A DNA stretch of 64,000 nucleotides from the NCBI GenBank assembly GCA_963663315.1, contig OY760176.1, forward strand, positions 2,418,001-2,482,000, written 5' to 3'. Positions within the stretch are counted from its first letter, which is position 1, and each line of letters opens with the position of its first letter. The translations under genes and the position numbers were made by a program. Below, piece after piece: positions 17,288 through 25,537 of this stretch. The notes under the pieces are model-generated. The model saw only the letters and a program-made list of their open reading frames with translations. It was not told the DNA's origin and did not search any database. The stretch comes from G963663315 sp963663315 (GTDB taxonomy: Bacteria; Pseudomonadota; Gammaproteobacteria; Arenicellales; Poriferihabitantaceae).

Positions 17288-18100
17288 ATGAAACCGCCGC
17301 ATCATCCCGTTATTCTGCTCTGGGCACACCCTCGCTCACTCTCTACGGCCCTGGAACGGATTATGCGGGAGCGCGGAGATTGCCACTGTTTGCATGAACC
17401 CTTCATTCACTACTACTATTCCCATTTGGGGCGTAGAAACCTGCCTCACTTTGATGCGGAGTCGAATCAGCCCCGGTCTTTCGACGACATCATCGGGTTG
17501 ATTTACAGGGAATCCCGGAATCAACCGGTTTTCGTCAAGGACATGGCCTATTATGTGGTGCCGGAATTCATGACACATCCCGATCTGGCAAGACATTTTC
17601 GCCACGCTTTTCTCATCCGTGATCCGTACAGGGCGCTGATGTCCTACTACAAGCTGGATACAGAATTTGTATGCGAGGAGGCAGGACTGGAAGCACAGTG
17701 GCGTCTTTTTCGCTGGATTACAGAACTTGCCGGCGAAGAACCCCCGGTAGTCCGTGCCGAGGATATACAGCGTAACCCGCGGGGAACCATCGGCGCCCTG
17801 TGGCAACGCCTTGGACTTGAATATGTGGACAAGGCGTTTTCATGGAAGGCCAGAAAGGTTCCTCGTGATTGGGAGCCGGTGGCAGCCTGGCATGAACGCA
17901 CAGCGCGTCATTCTGAGATTGTTCCAGACCCGCGTGAGGATGTGGAAGTGCATGCGGAATTTTCGCAATTGGTCAGGCAGGCGCCGAAATTGCAAGAATT
18001 TCTTGAGCGCCACTGGCCGTATTATCTGGAGCTTTCGTCCCGCAGCCGATCAGTTGGCGCTGACCAGAGTTGCGCCATCAGTCTCCAGACAGGAGCATGA
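17288..18100 (+). CDS. sulfotransferase-like P-loop protein
   Basis: A 270-residue soluble protein of the sulfotransferase fold. Near the N-terminus LLWAHPRSLSTALERIM (10-26) fits the 5'-phosphosulfate-binding loop, where the family shows a variant P-loop (hPRSxSTAL). FLIRDPYRALMSYYKL (about 118-133) fits the 3'-phosphate-binding segment. Members transfer sulfate from PAPS to small hydroxylated or amine acceptors; some of this branch have only a sulfotransferase-like domain of unproven activity. Its 3' end overlaps the convergent efflux gene by 23 bp. The acceptor is unknown. Confidence 0.75.
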   Translation: MKPPHHPVILLWAHPRSLSTALERIMRERGDCHCLHEPFIHYYYSHLGRRNLPHFDAESNQPRSFDDIIGLIYRESRNQPVFVKDMAYYVVPEFMTHPDLARHFRHAFLIRDPYRALMSYYKLDTEFVCEEAGLEAQWRLFRWITELAGEEPPVVRAEDIQRNPRGTIGALWQRLGLEYVDKAFSWKARKVPRDWEPVAAWHERTARHSEIVPDPREDVEVHAEFSQLVRQAPKLQEFLERHWPYYLELSSRSRSVGADQSCAISLQTGA

Positions 18101-19247
18101 GTCCGAGAGAGAAAAAGCCGAGTAAACCGAATCCCGTGACCAATGGAATCACTGAACTGTCGTAGGCGTAACCGATGAAATAGCCCAGGGTCAGGGAAAT
18201 AAATGTGGTTGCTGACCCGATCAGGGAAGATGCCAGCCCGGCCACATGACCCTGTGGTTCCATGGCCAGGGCGTTGACATTGCCGAACAGCATGCCGGTA
18301 CAAAAAAAGGTCACTCCCAGGTATACCATGAGCAGCCAGAGATCAGGCTGCTGGAACTGGCAGTAAAGCAAGAAGGCGAGAGACGTCACAATGGTTACCG
18401 TGAGACCGACGCGGCACAGGAAACGCATGCCCAGACGCATTACCAGTCTGGAATTCACCATGGAAGCCCCGCCAATGATCAGGGCAAGCACCGCGAAATA
18501 GGCAGGGAACTTCGCTCCGAGACCATATATATCCTGAAAAATCTGCTGGGCAGAGTTCAGAAAGCCCACGAACGCCCCGAAAATCATCCCACCCGCCAAG
18601 GTGTAGACCACGGTCACCCGGGTTTTCAGAATCTCGACAAGTGATCTTCGAAGTGCAGTCAGTGTCAACGGCCGTCGTCCTTCGGGCGGCAGGGTTTCGG
18701 GTTGTCGGAGATAAAACCAGATCAGGGTCATGCTGGACAATATCAACAGGGCAACGAATATTCCCCGCCAGGAAGCGAATAGCAGGATGGTCTGTCCGAG
18801 CGCCGGGGCAATTGCGGGCACGAGAATGAATACCATCATCACCAGTGACATCAGGTGGGCCATTTCCCTGCCTGCGGTACCGTCCCGAATGATGGCAACC
18901 GTCAGGACCCGGGGGGCCGCAGCCCCGAGGCCCTGTAGAAATCGGCCAAACAGGAGCCACTCAAAAGTTGGGGCAACCACGGCGAAGATGCTGCCGATGA
19001 TAAACAGTCCGTAGCCGAAGAAAATCGGGCTCCTTCGGCCCAGAAAATCTGATACCGGGCCAAAAAACAACTGGCCCAGCGCCAGTCCAAGGAACAGGAT
19101 TGTCAAGACCAGTTGCCGGTCATTGTCATGCACCAGGTTGAAGTCGGAACTGATCTCGGCGAGGGCGGGCAGCATGGCGTCAATGGCCAGCGCGACGAGG
19201 GACATATTGAGCGCCATCAAGGCGACAAATTCTTTCTTCCCGATCAT
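18078..19247 (-). CDS. Bcr/CflA-type MFS drug efflux pump
   Basis: A 389-residue inner-membrane transporter with twelve hydrophobic segments. The loop between helices 2 and 3 carries GPVSDFLGRRSPIFFGYGLF, the MFS motif A as found in Bcr/CflA pumps. Family members exchange protons for bicyclomycin, chloramphenicol, cysteine or related compounds. It is convergent with the sulfotransferase gene and stands alone as a transcription unit. The substrate cannot be deduced. Confidence 0.88.
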   Translation of the reverse strand: MIGKKEFVALMALNMSLVALAIDAMLPALAEISSDFNLVHDNDRQLVLTILFLGLALGQLFFGPVSDFLGRRSPIFFGYGLFIIGSIFAVVAPTFEWLLFGRFLQGLGAAAPRVLTVAIIRDGTAGREMAHLMSLVMMVFILVPAIAPALGQTILLFASWRGIFVALLILSSMTLIWFYLRQPETLPPEGRRPLTLTALRRSLVEILKTRVTVVYTLAGGMIFGAFVGFLNSAQQIFQDIYGLGAKFPAYFAVLALIIGGASMVNSRLVMRLGMRFLCRVGLTVTIVTSLAFLLYCQFQQPDLWLLMVYLGVTFFCTGMLFGNVNALAMEPQGHVAGLASSLIGSATTFISLTLGYFIGYAYDSSVIPLVTGFGLLGFFSLGLMLLSGD

Positions 19248-19652
19248 GTGTATTGGGTCAGGTCGGATTCCTTGAAATTGACTTCAGAGTCGTAGCCGGG
19301 CTTCCTTCATAACTGGATTGTAAACTGACTATTTGGTCTTTCAAATGTTTTAACCACCGCAGTTACTTTAAAATGCAGTTGATTTTTATTCGGAGTGCTG
19401 AAAATACGGTCCGCATATTCTTCGTATATTATTGGAGACAGGTATATGACCGGCCCACGATAGATGTCTGTGGCGGCTGGGTCAGTCCCTGAAACCGGGG
19501 CTGATCAGCCGCAGGCTTCGTTACCCAAGAAATATCCCTAAAAAAATCCTGTAATGTCCTGTCAAAAACTATGTGTAATCTGATATATAATCCTTTTGGT
19601 TTTTTTGTACCTGTGTAATGTAAAGGCCTGATAAAAATTAGGAGATAATTTA
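19248..19652. other. 405-bp spacer upstream of katG
   Basis: No gene is supported here. The spacer separates the divergent efflux gene and katG. It contains a strong hairpin at 19473-19512 and, nearer katG, a TATAAT box at 19586-19591 whose best upstream partner (TGTCAA, 19560-19565) sits 20 bp away, too far for a standard promoter. No OxyR site could be defined by eye. AGGAGA lies before the katG ATG. Confidence 0.5.
19473..19512. other. long hairpin upstream of katG
   Basis: GCGGCTG at 19473-19479 pairs with CAGCCGC at 19506-19512. Inside it GTCAGTCCC largely pairs with GGGGCTGAT, leaving a small loop of about seven bases. There is no T-tract after it, so a simple intrinsic terminator is unlikely. 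It could be a protein-binding palindrome, a structured leader element or part of a small RNA. Confidence 0.5.
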
Positions 19653-21845
19653 ATGACTGAAACGAGTAAATGCCCTGTGAATCACGTACCGGACAATTCT
19701 GCTGGCGGTGGAACCACGAACCGGGATTGGTGGCCGGGGCAGTTGAATATTAATATTTTGCACCAGCATTCGCCCCAATCCAATCCGACGAATTACGGTT
19801 TTAACTATGCTGAGGAGTTCGAGAGTCTCGACTATTTTGCCCTGAAGAATGACCTCAATGAGTTGATGACCACATCACAGGATTGGTGGCCAGCCGACTA
19901 TGGCCACTATGGGCCATTCTTTATCCGCATGGCGTGGCATGGCGCTGGCACCTACCGTATCGGTGATGGCCGCGGAGGCGCCGGAACCGGCAACCAGCGC
20001 TTTGCGCCCCTCAACAGTTGGCCTGACAACGGCAACCTCGACAAAGCGCGCAGACTGTTATGGCCGATCAAACAGAAGTACGGCAGGAAGATTTCCTGGG
20101 CCGACATTATGATGCTGGCTGGCAACTGCGCCCTGGAGTCGATGGGATTCAGGACTTTTGGTTTTGGCGGCGGGCGTGAAGACGTCTGGAACCCGGAAGA
20201 AGACATCTACTGGGGTTCCGAGAACGAGTGGCTTGGTGACAATCGCTACTCTGGCGAACGCGATCTGGAAACCCCACTTGCTGCTGTGCAAATGGGTTTG
20301 ATCTATGTGAATCCGGAAGGACCGAATGGTAACCCCGATCCGGTTGGTTCAGGAGTCGACATCCGCGAGACCTTTGCCCGCATGGCGATGGATGATGAAG
20401 AAACCGTTGCACTTACTGCCGGTGGACACACTTTCGGTAAATGCCATGGCGCTGGTGATGCAGAGCTTGTTGGTACGGAACCAGAAGGCGCCAGCATTGA
20501 ACAACAGGGTTTCGGTTGGATAAGCAGCTACGGTTCCGGTAAGGCCGAAGATGCAATCACCAGTGGAATTGAAGGCGCGTGGACGACCAATCCAACCAAG
20601 TGGGATATGGGCTATTTCGATAATCTGTTCGGTTATGAGTGGGAGTTGACAAAGAGTCCTGCTGGCGCCAACCAGTGGGTTCCAAAGGATAGCGTTGCAA
20701 CTGACACTGTGCCAGATGCACACGATTCGTCAAAACGCCATGCTCCGATCATGACCACGGCGGACATGGCCATGAGGATGGACCCTGCCTATGAGCCAAT
20801 TTCGCGCCGTTTCCACGAGAACCCGGATGAGTTTGCAGACGCATTTGCCCGTGCGTGGTTCAAGTTGACACACCGTGATATGGGACCCCGCGCTCGCTAT
20901 CATGGCCCTGAAGTTCCAGAGGAAGAACTCATTTGGCAAGACCCGATTCCTGCTGTGACCCATCAATTGATTGATGAGCAGGATATTGCTGATCTCAAGG
21001 GCAGGATACTGGCTTCTGGATTGTCAGTTTCCCAACTGGTTTCTACGGCTTGGGCATCAGCGTCAACCTTCCGTGGTTCCGACATGCGTGGTGGTGCGAA
21101 TGGTGCGCGTATTCGTCTTGCCCCTCAAAAAGATTGGGAGGTTAATCTACCGGATCAACTCGCGACTGTATTGCAGACCCTTGAAGGTATTCAGCAGGAG
21201 TTCAACAACGCGGCGTCTGACGGGAAGGCTGTTTCGCTTGCTGATGTAATCGTTCTGGCTGGTTGTGCGGGCGTTGAGCAAGCTGCAAGGAACGCCGGGG
21301 CAGATGTGACGGTTCCGTTCACGCCGGGCCGTACCGATGCAGCACAGGAGCAAACCGATGTTGAGTCATTTAACGTACTTGAACCGACTGCGGATGGGTT
21401 CCGTAATTACCTCAAAGCAAAACACACCGTAACGGCAGAGAATTTATTGGTTGATCGGGCACAATTGCTGACACTTACCGCGCCTGAGATGACGGTTCTT
21501 GTCGGCGGCCTGCGCGTCTTGAATGCAAACTCCGGACAGTCTGGACACGGTGTCTTCACTAGTCGGCCAGAGACACTTACCAATGACTTCTTTGTGAATC
21601 TGCTCGACATGAGCACAACCTGGGTACCGACCTCGAAGAACAGTGATTTATTCGAAGGGCGCGACCGTGCAACCGGTGAAACAAAATGGAGCGGAACACG
21701 TGTCGACCTCGTCTTTGGTTCGAATTCACAGCTTAGAGCTCTCGCGGAATTCTATGCAAGTGAGGACTCCGGGCAACAGTTTGTGCAAGACTTTGTAAGG
21801 GCGTGGGACAAGGTAATGAACCTTGACCGTTTCGACCTTGCCTGA
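19653..21845 (+). CDS. katG: catalase-peroxidase
   Basis: A 730-residue bifunctional haem enzyme that removes hydrogen peroxide in the cytosol. The distal pocket Arg92-Trp95-His96 (IRMAWH) and the proximal His259 (GGHTFGKCHG) are present. The three residues of the Trp-Tyr-Met adduct needed for catalase activity are also present, as Trp95, Tyr218 (GLIYVNPEG) and Met244 (RMAM). The second, haem-free half follows from about residue 430, giving the full family length. The preceding AGGAGATAATTTA gives a good ribosome binding site. It is monocistronic, with a hairpin terminator downstream. Confidence 0.97.
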   Translation: MTETSKCPVNHVPDNSAGGGTTNRDWWPGQLNINILHQHSPQSNPTNYGFNYAEEFESLDYFALKNDLNELMTTSQDWWPADYGHYGPFFIRMAWHGAGTYRIGDGRGGAGTGNQRFAPLNSWPDNGNLDKARRLLWPIKQKYGRKISWADIMMLAGNCALESMGFRTFGFGGGREDVWNPEEDIYWGSENEWLGDNRYSGERDLETPLAAVQMGLIYVNPEGPNGNPDPVGSGVDIRETFARMAMDDEETVALTAGGHTFGKCHGAGDAELVGTEPEGASIEQQGFGWISSYGSGKAEDAITSGIEGAWTTNPTKWDMGYFDNLFGYEWELTKSPAGANQWVPKDSVATDTVPDAHDSSKRHAPIMTTADMAMRMDPAYEPISRRFHENPDEFADAFARAWFKLTHRDMGPRARYHGPEVPEEELIWQDPIPAVTHQLIDEQDIADLKGRILASGLSVSQLVSTAWASASTFRGSDMRGGANGARIRLAPQKDWEVNLPDQLATVLQTLEGIQQEFNNAASDGKAVSLADVIVLAGCAGVEQAARNAGADVTVPFTPGRTDAAQEQTDVESFNVLEPTADGFRNYLKAKHTVTAENLLVDRAQLLTLTAPEMTVLVGGLRVLNANSGQSGHGVFTSRPETLTNDFFVNLLDMSTTWVPTSKNSDLFEGRDRATGETKWSGTRVDLVFGSNSQLRALAEFYASEDSGQQFVQDFVRAWDKVMNLDRFDLA

Positions 21846-21858
21846 TCCTGGAAAATGA

Positions 21859-21891
21859 GGGAGGCGTTTCATATTGAAACACCTCCCTTTC
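21859..21891 (+). terminator. probable intrinsic terminator of katG
   Basis: A 12-bp stem with one mismatch (GGGAGGCGTTTC with GAAACACCTCCC) and a five-base loop lies 14 bp after the katG stop. It is followed by only a short T run (TTT, then CTCC), so it may be a weak terminator or an mRNA-end stabiliser. Confidence 0.65.
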
Positions 21892-21999
21892 TCCAAGCTC
21901 TGATTCAGGGTCAGGTTCATACAATCGGGCACTCAGGCTTCCGGTTCTCATAGCACTTTCTGACGGGGTGGATACTCCGATTTCTGAAGAGAGAGATTA

Positions 22000-22578
22000 A
22001 TGGTGGAAAAACACTATATATCTGCACAGGATCTCCTTGAGGATTCCTACAGACTGGGGGCGCAAATAATCGAAAGTGGTTTTCGGCCGGATTTTATTGT
22101 TGGCATTTGGCGTGGGGGTGCGCCGGTAGGTATTGCCATTCAGGAAATGCTCGAATATTTCGGAATCAGGACCGACCACATCAGCGTTCGGACTTCCTAT
22201 TACACCGGAATTTCAGAAACAGCCAGCAAAGTGCGAGTGCACGGACTGACCTATCTGGTTAATAATCTGATACCGGAGAATGCGTTGCTGATCGTTGATG
22301 ATGTTTACGATTCAGGTCGAAGCGTAGAGGCGGTGCTCAAGAAAATCGCCCTGCGAACCGGACAGAACATGCCGAAACAGGTAAGAGTCGCATCTCCCTG
22401 GTACAAGAGTGCAAACAATAAGACCGGCCGTGCTCCGGATTACTATGTCCATACCACTGAACAGTGGCTGGTATTCCCGCATGAGATTCAGGGGCTATCG
22501 GAAGAGGAATTGATACAGAGAAAAGGTGAGCTGATGAAAATAATACAGTCAGTCAAGGCGCAGGGGAGGGAAGGTTGA
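22000..22578 (+). CDS. type I phosphoribosyltransferase
   Basis: A 192-residue cytosolic enzyme with the PRTase fold. The PRPP-binding motif is ALLIVDDVYDSGRSVEAVL (two acidic residues, then DSGRS), and an N-terminal segment FIVGIWRGGAPVGIAI supplies the PPi loop. It resembles hypoxanthine/xanthine-type salvage enzymes rather than PyrE or Apt, but the hood region that sets base specificity is not diagnostic. It stands between katG and the corrinoid cassette, about 155 bp ahead of the latter and in the same direction. A link to methyl metabolism is not evident. Confidence 0.78.
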   Translation: MVEKHYISAQDLLEDSYRLGAQIIESGFRPDFIVGIWRGGAPVGIAIQEMLEYFGIRTDHISVRTSYYTGISETASKVRVHGLTYLVNNLIPENALLIVDDVYDSGRSVEAVLKKIALRTGQNMPKQVRVASPWYKSANNKTGRAPDYYVHTTEQWLVFPHEIQGLSEEELIQRKGELMKIIQSVKAQGREG

Positions 22579-22733
22579 AGGGGAGTGGTAAAGAGTCGCG
22601 GTAAAGATAGAAAATGTCGCATAAATACATATTGCATAATCTCCTGGGCTTGTATATTCTGATTTCGATAGAAGTGCTTTTATTACGGTGTTTTTCTTTT
22701 TCTGATACTTATTTTTAATCACAGGGCTTTAGG

Positions 22734-23435
22734 ATGGTTGATGAGGATTATGATGACGACGAGTTGGATTTATCGACGTTGCCCGACGATGAACTCGTTG
22801 AACAAATGCATGATGATCTGTATGACGGGTTGCGGGAAGAAATCATAGAGGGCACCAATATTTTGCTGGGAAGGGGTTGGCCTGCCACCCGGGTTCTGGA
22901 TGAGGCCCTGGTAGAGGGTATGCGTATTGTGGGTATCGACTTCCGTGATGGTATTTTGTTCGTTCCAGAAGTGTTGATGTCGGCCAATGCAATGAAAGGC
23001 GGTATGGGAATCCTCCGTCCGCTGCTGGCCGAGACCGGCGCCCAACCGATTGGTAAAATGATTATTGGTACCGTGAAAGGAGATATCCATGATATCGGTA
23101 AAAATCTCGTTGCCATGATGATGGAAGGGGCAGGGTTCGAAGTGATCAATCTTGGTATCGACAACCCTGTGGATAATTACATGAACGCGATTGAAGAGCA
23201 CAATCCGGATATCATCGGCATGTCTGCGCTACTGACAACAACGATGCCCTATATGAAAGTAGTGATCGATACGCTGGTTGAAAGGGGCATTCGTGATGAC
23301 TATATCGTAATGGTTGGCGGTGCGCCCCTGAACGAGGAGTTCAGTCAGGCAATTGGTGCGGATGCTTACTGCCGGGATGCGGCGGTTGCGGTGGAAACCG
23401 CTCAAGCCAAGATTGCCGAAAAGCGTGCTGCGTAA
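22734..23435 (+). CDS. corrinoid protein of methyl-transfer system
   Basis: A 233-residue B12-binding methyl carrier of the MtbC/MtmC/MttC type. The N-terminal helical cap domain (about 20-100) includes EVLMSANAMKGGM. The Rossmann-like corrinoid domain has the base-off motif GDIHDIGKN at 116-124, where His119 ligates cobalt, plus the later MSALLTTTM and GGAPL segments. It carries a methyl group from a substrate methyltransferase to the tetrahydrofolate enzyme encoded at 24607-25503. An unusually acidic N-terminus (Asp/Glu-rich residues 3-20) precedes the cap. It is the first gene of the five-gene set. Confidence 0.92.
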   Translation: MVDEDYDDDELDLSTLPDDELVEQMHDDLYDGLREEIIEGTNILLGRGWPATRVLDEALVEGMRIVGIDFRDGILFVPEVLMSANAMKGGMGILRPLLAETGAQPIGKMIIGTVKGDIHDIGKNLVAMMMEGAGFEVINLGIDNPVDNYMNAIEEHNPDIIGMSALLTTTMPYMKVVIDTLVERGIRDDYIVMVGGAPLNEEFSQAIGADAYCRDAAVAVETAQAKIAEKRAA

Positions 23436-23500
23436 AACCTCCCGTCCGCACTCTCGTGATTTAGCCGATGGTCGGGGTCTGCTCCTCTGAAGGGCTTCCA

Positions 23501-24121
23501 GTGAAAAGAGTTCTGGTGATTGCATGTGGCGCTCTGGCCCATGAACTGGTCAGGGTCAGGAATCTCAATCACTGGGATCATATTGATTTCCAGTGCCTGC
23601 CTGCCGAATTGCACAATCATCCGCACAGGATCCCGCAGGCTGTGCAGAAAAAAATTCAGGATAATCGTGCAGACTATGAAAATATGTTTGTCGCCTATTC
23701 AGACTGTGGGACAGGAGGATTGCTGGATAAAGTGCTCAGACAGGAAAATGTCGAGCGATTGCCAGGCGCTCATTGCTATGAAATGTTTGCGGGCAAGGAA
23801 AAATTTCGTCATTTGCATGAATCCGAACCAGGCACTTTCTATCTCACCGATTTTCTGGCCATTCATTTTGACCGACTTGTAATACGCGGATTGTCGCTGG
23901 ATAAATATCCCGAGTTGAAAGGCCAGTTCTTCGGAAATTATAAAAAACTGGTTTATTTATGCCAGAAGGAAGATGTCGAAGTCGAGAAAAAAGCTGTAGG
24001 GGCAGCCGAATACCTTGGCGTGAGCTATGAAAAAGTGGTGACCGGAGACGGCCTTTTAAAGTCTGAACTAAAAGTTCGGGCTGTCGGCGAGGCGGGGCAT
24101 ATTGCGACCACCCCGACTTGA
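23501..24121 (+). CDS. DUF1638 protein
   Basis: A 206-residue protein of the DUF1638 family, which has no settled function. I took the GTG at 23501 (VKRVLVIACGALAHEL) rather than an upstream in-frame ATG at 23468, because the family starts at this beta strand. ACGALAHE and the DCGTGGLLD segment (about residues 67-75) with several Cys and His residues suggest a metal or cofactor site. In Proteobacteria the family is regularly found beside corrinoid methyltransferases, as here. A role in corrinoid handling is an inference. Confidence 0.8.
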   Translation: MKRVLVIACGALAHELVRVRNLNHWDHIDFQCLPAELHNHPHRIPQAVQKKIQDNRADYENMFVAYSDCGTGGLLDKVLRQENVERLPGAHCYEMFAGKEKFRHLHESEPGTFYLTDFLAIHFDRLVIRGLSLDKYPELKGQFFGNYKKLVYLCQKEDVEVEKKAVGAAEYLGVSYEKVVTGDGLLKSELKVRAVGEAGHIATTPT

Positions 24122-24165
24122 TTTTACCTCACAATTGACTGGCAGGTTTTACCCGGAGATATCAA

Positions 24166-24480
24166 ATGGCTCAATTGATTACAGTTTACTGGCGTGATAT
24201 TCCCGCCCAGGTGATTGCAAAAGAGCGACGAAAATCGGAAAAAGTGCAGCTTTCCGAACGTTTCGCCCAGGCAATCGATGCTGCCGCGATGCGCGCGGGC
24301 AAGGCCGGAACCGATGCCTATCTTGAGGAATGGAGACGAGTTTCCGAGAACTGCGGCGATGACCTGAAATCCGCGGTAGAGGTAAGAGCGGCCAAACTGG
24401 AAGAATCGTACGACAGGGAAAAATTGATCGACCTGATACGCAATCACGGCAATGATTCCGCAAACACTGCTCAATCCTGA
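24166..24480 (+). CDS. small 'virulence factor' family protein
   Basis: A 104-residue soluble protein with the signature start LITVYWRDIPAQV of the small family labelled virulence factor in domain databases. The label is historical: the family repeatedly sits between DUF1638 and a pterin-binding methyltransferase in corrinoid gene sets, as it does here. The rest is an amphipathic helical region rich in Lys, Glu and Ala. No catalytic motif is visible. Confidence 0.75.
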   Translation: MAQLITVYWRDIPAQVIAKERRKSEKVQLSERFAQAIDAAAMRAGKAGTDAYLEEWRRVSENCGDDLKSAVEVRAAKLEESYDREKLIDLIRNHGNDSANTAQS

Positions 24481-24606
24481 TACTTTCAGACGTATTTAAC
24501 GATAGCTGGAGCGCTATAAAACAGGCAATATCTCCCCGGTTATTTAACATTGGTGGATAATGCGAAACGTAACTATATTTGCAAATCAGGTTAAACGAGA
24601 AAGTGT

Positions 24607-25503
24607 ATGACGGATACGGTTATCAGTTCAGCAACTCGCGAAGTGCGTATAGGCTTTGAGCGGCCATTTGTGATTATCGGAGAAAGGATCAACCCGACAG
24701 GGAGAAAAATCCTTGCGGAAGAAATGAAAGTCGGGGATTACAGTCGGGTGCAAAGCGATGCACTGGCACAGGTTGCAGCCGGCGCCGCAATGCTTGATGT
24801 CAATGCCGGAATTCCGCTGGCCGATGAGCCGCGAATTCTGGCTGAATCGATTCAACTGGTGCAGTCGATTACCGATGTTCCGCTCTCTATCGATTCCTCA
24901 ATTGTGGCTGCCTTGGAGGCAGGCTTGCAGGTTTATCAGGGCAAGGCGTTGTTAAATTCGGTGACTGGCGAGGACGAGCGGCTTGAATCCGTATTGCCAC
25001 TGGTTAAAAAATACGGCGCTGCCGTGGTTGCGATTTCGAATGATGAGGCAGGTATCTCAGAAAATCCGGATGAACGTTTCGATGTCGCAAAAAGGATTGT
25101 TGAACGAGCGGCGGATTATGGGATTCATTACAGTGATATTGTAGTTGATCCGCTGGTCATGCCGGTCGGTGCGATTAATAGTGCAGGTCGTCAGGTATTG
25201 CATCTGGTCAAGCGACTGAGAGAAGAGCTGAAGGTGAACACCACTTGTGGCGCTTCGAATTTCAGCTTCGGCATCCCGAATCGAAAAGGAATGGATGGAC
25301 ATTTTCTCAGTATGGCGATTGGCGCAGGAATGACCTCGGCGATCACCAACCCGCTTCATGAAGAAGTGATGCAAGGGGTGATGAGTGCGGATGTGGTCAT
25401 GGGCCGTGATGTGAATTGCGCACGCTGGTTGAAAAAATATCGACAGCCGACGGAAGAAGGCGCGGGTGGTGGGCGTGCTAATCGCCGGCGCCGCAGGGGA
25501 TAA
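24607..25503 (+). CDS. corrinoid:tetrahydrofolate methyltransferase (MtgA/AcsE-like)
   Basis: A 298-residue TIM-barrel enzyme of the pterin-binding (DHPS-like) class. It moves a methyl group between methyl-corrinoid protein and tetrahydrofolate, feeding the C1 pool with 5-methyl-THF. FVIIGERINPTGRK (19-32), AAMLDVNAG (about 60-68), PLSIDSS (about 96-102) and NTTCGASNFSFG (about 216-227) are family pterin-binding segments. The C-terminal 20 residues are a Gly/Arg tail (RANRRRRRG) beyond the barrel. It follows the corrinoid and DUF1638 genes and precedes the reactivase. Confidence 0.9.
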   Translation: MTDTVISSATREVRIGFERPFVIIGERINPTGRKILAEEMKVGDYSRVQSDALAQVAAGAAMLDVNAGIPLADEPRILAESIQLVQSITDVPLSIDSSIVAALEAGLQVYQGKALLNSVTGEDERLESVLPLVKKYGAAVVAISNDEAGISENPDERFDVAKRIVERAADYGIHYSDIVVDPLVMPVGAINSAGRQVLHLVKRLREELKVNTTCGASNFSFGIPNRKGMDGHFLSMAIGAGMTSAITNPLHEEVMQGVMSADVVMGRDVNCARWLKKYRQPTEEGAGGGRANRRRRRG

Positions 25504-25537
25504 GCCTATTCTTCTGCGATATCGAAATTGAACGAAA

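Noticed and set aside
19560..19591. Sigma-70 promoter for katG (TGTCAA and TATAAT)
   Set aside because: Spacing of 20 bp is outside the usual range, so it is mentioned only in the spacer entry.
22579..22733. Cobalamin or SAM riboswitch upstream of the corrinoid cassette
   Set aside because: The 155-bp spacer has no B12 box and no extended conserved stems; only a loose TTGCAT/TATATT pair with 15-bp spacing was seen, which is too short for confidence.
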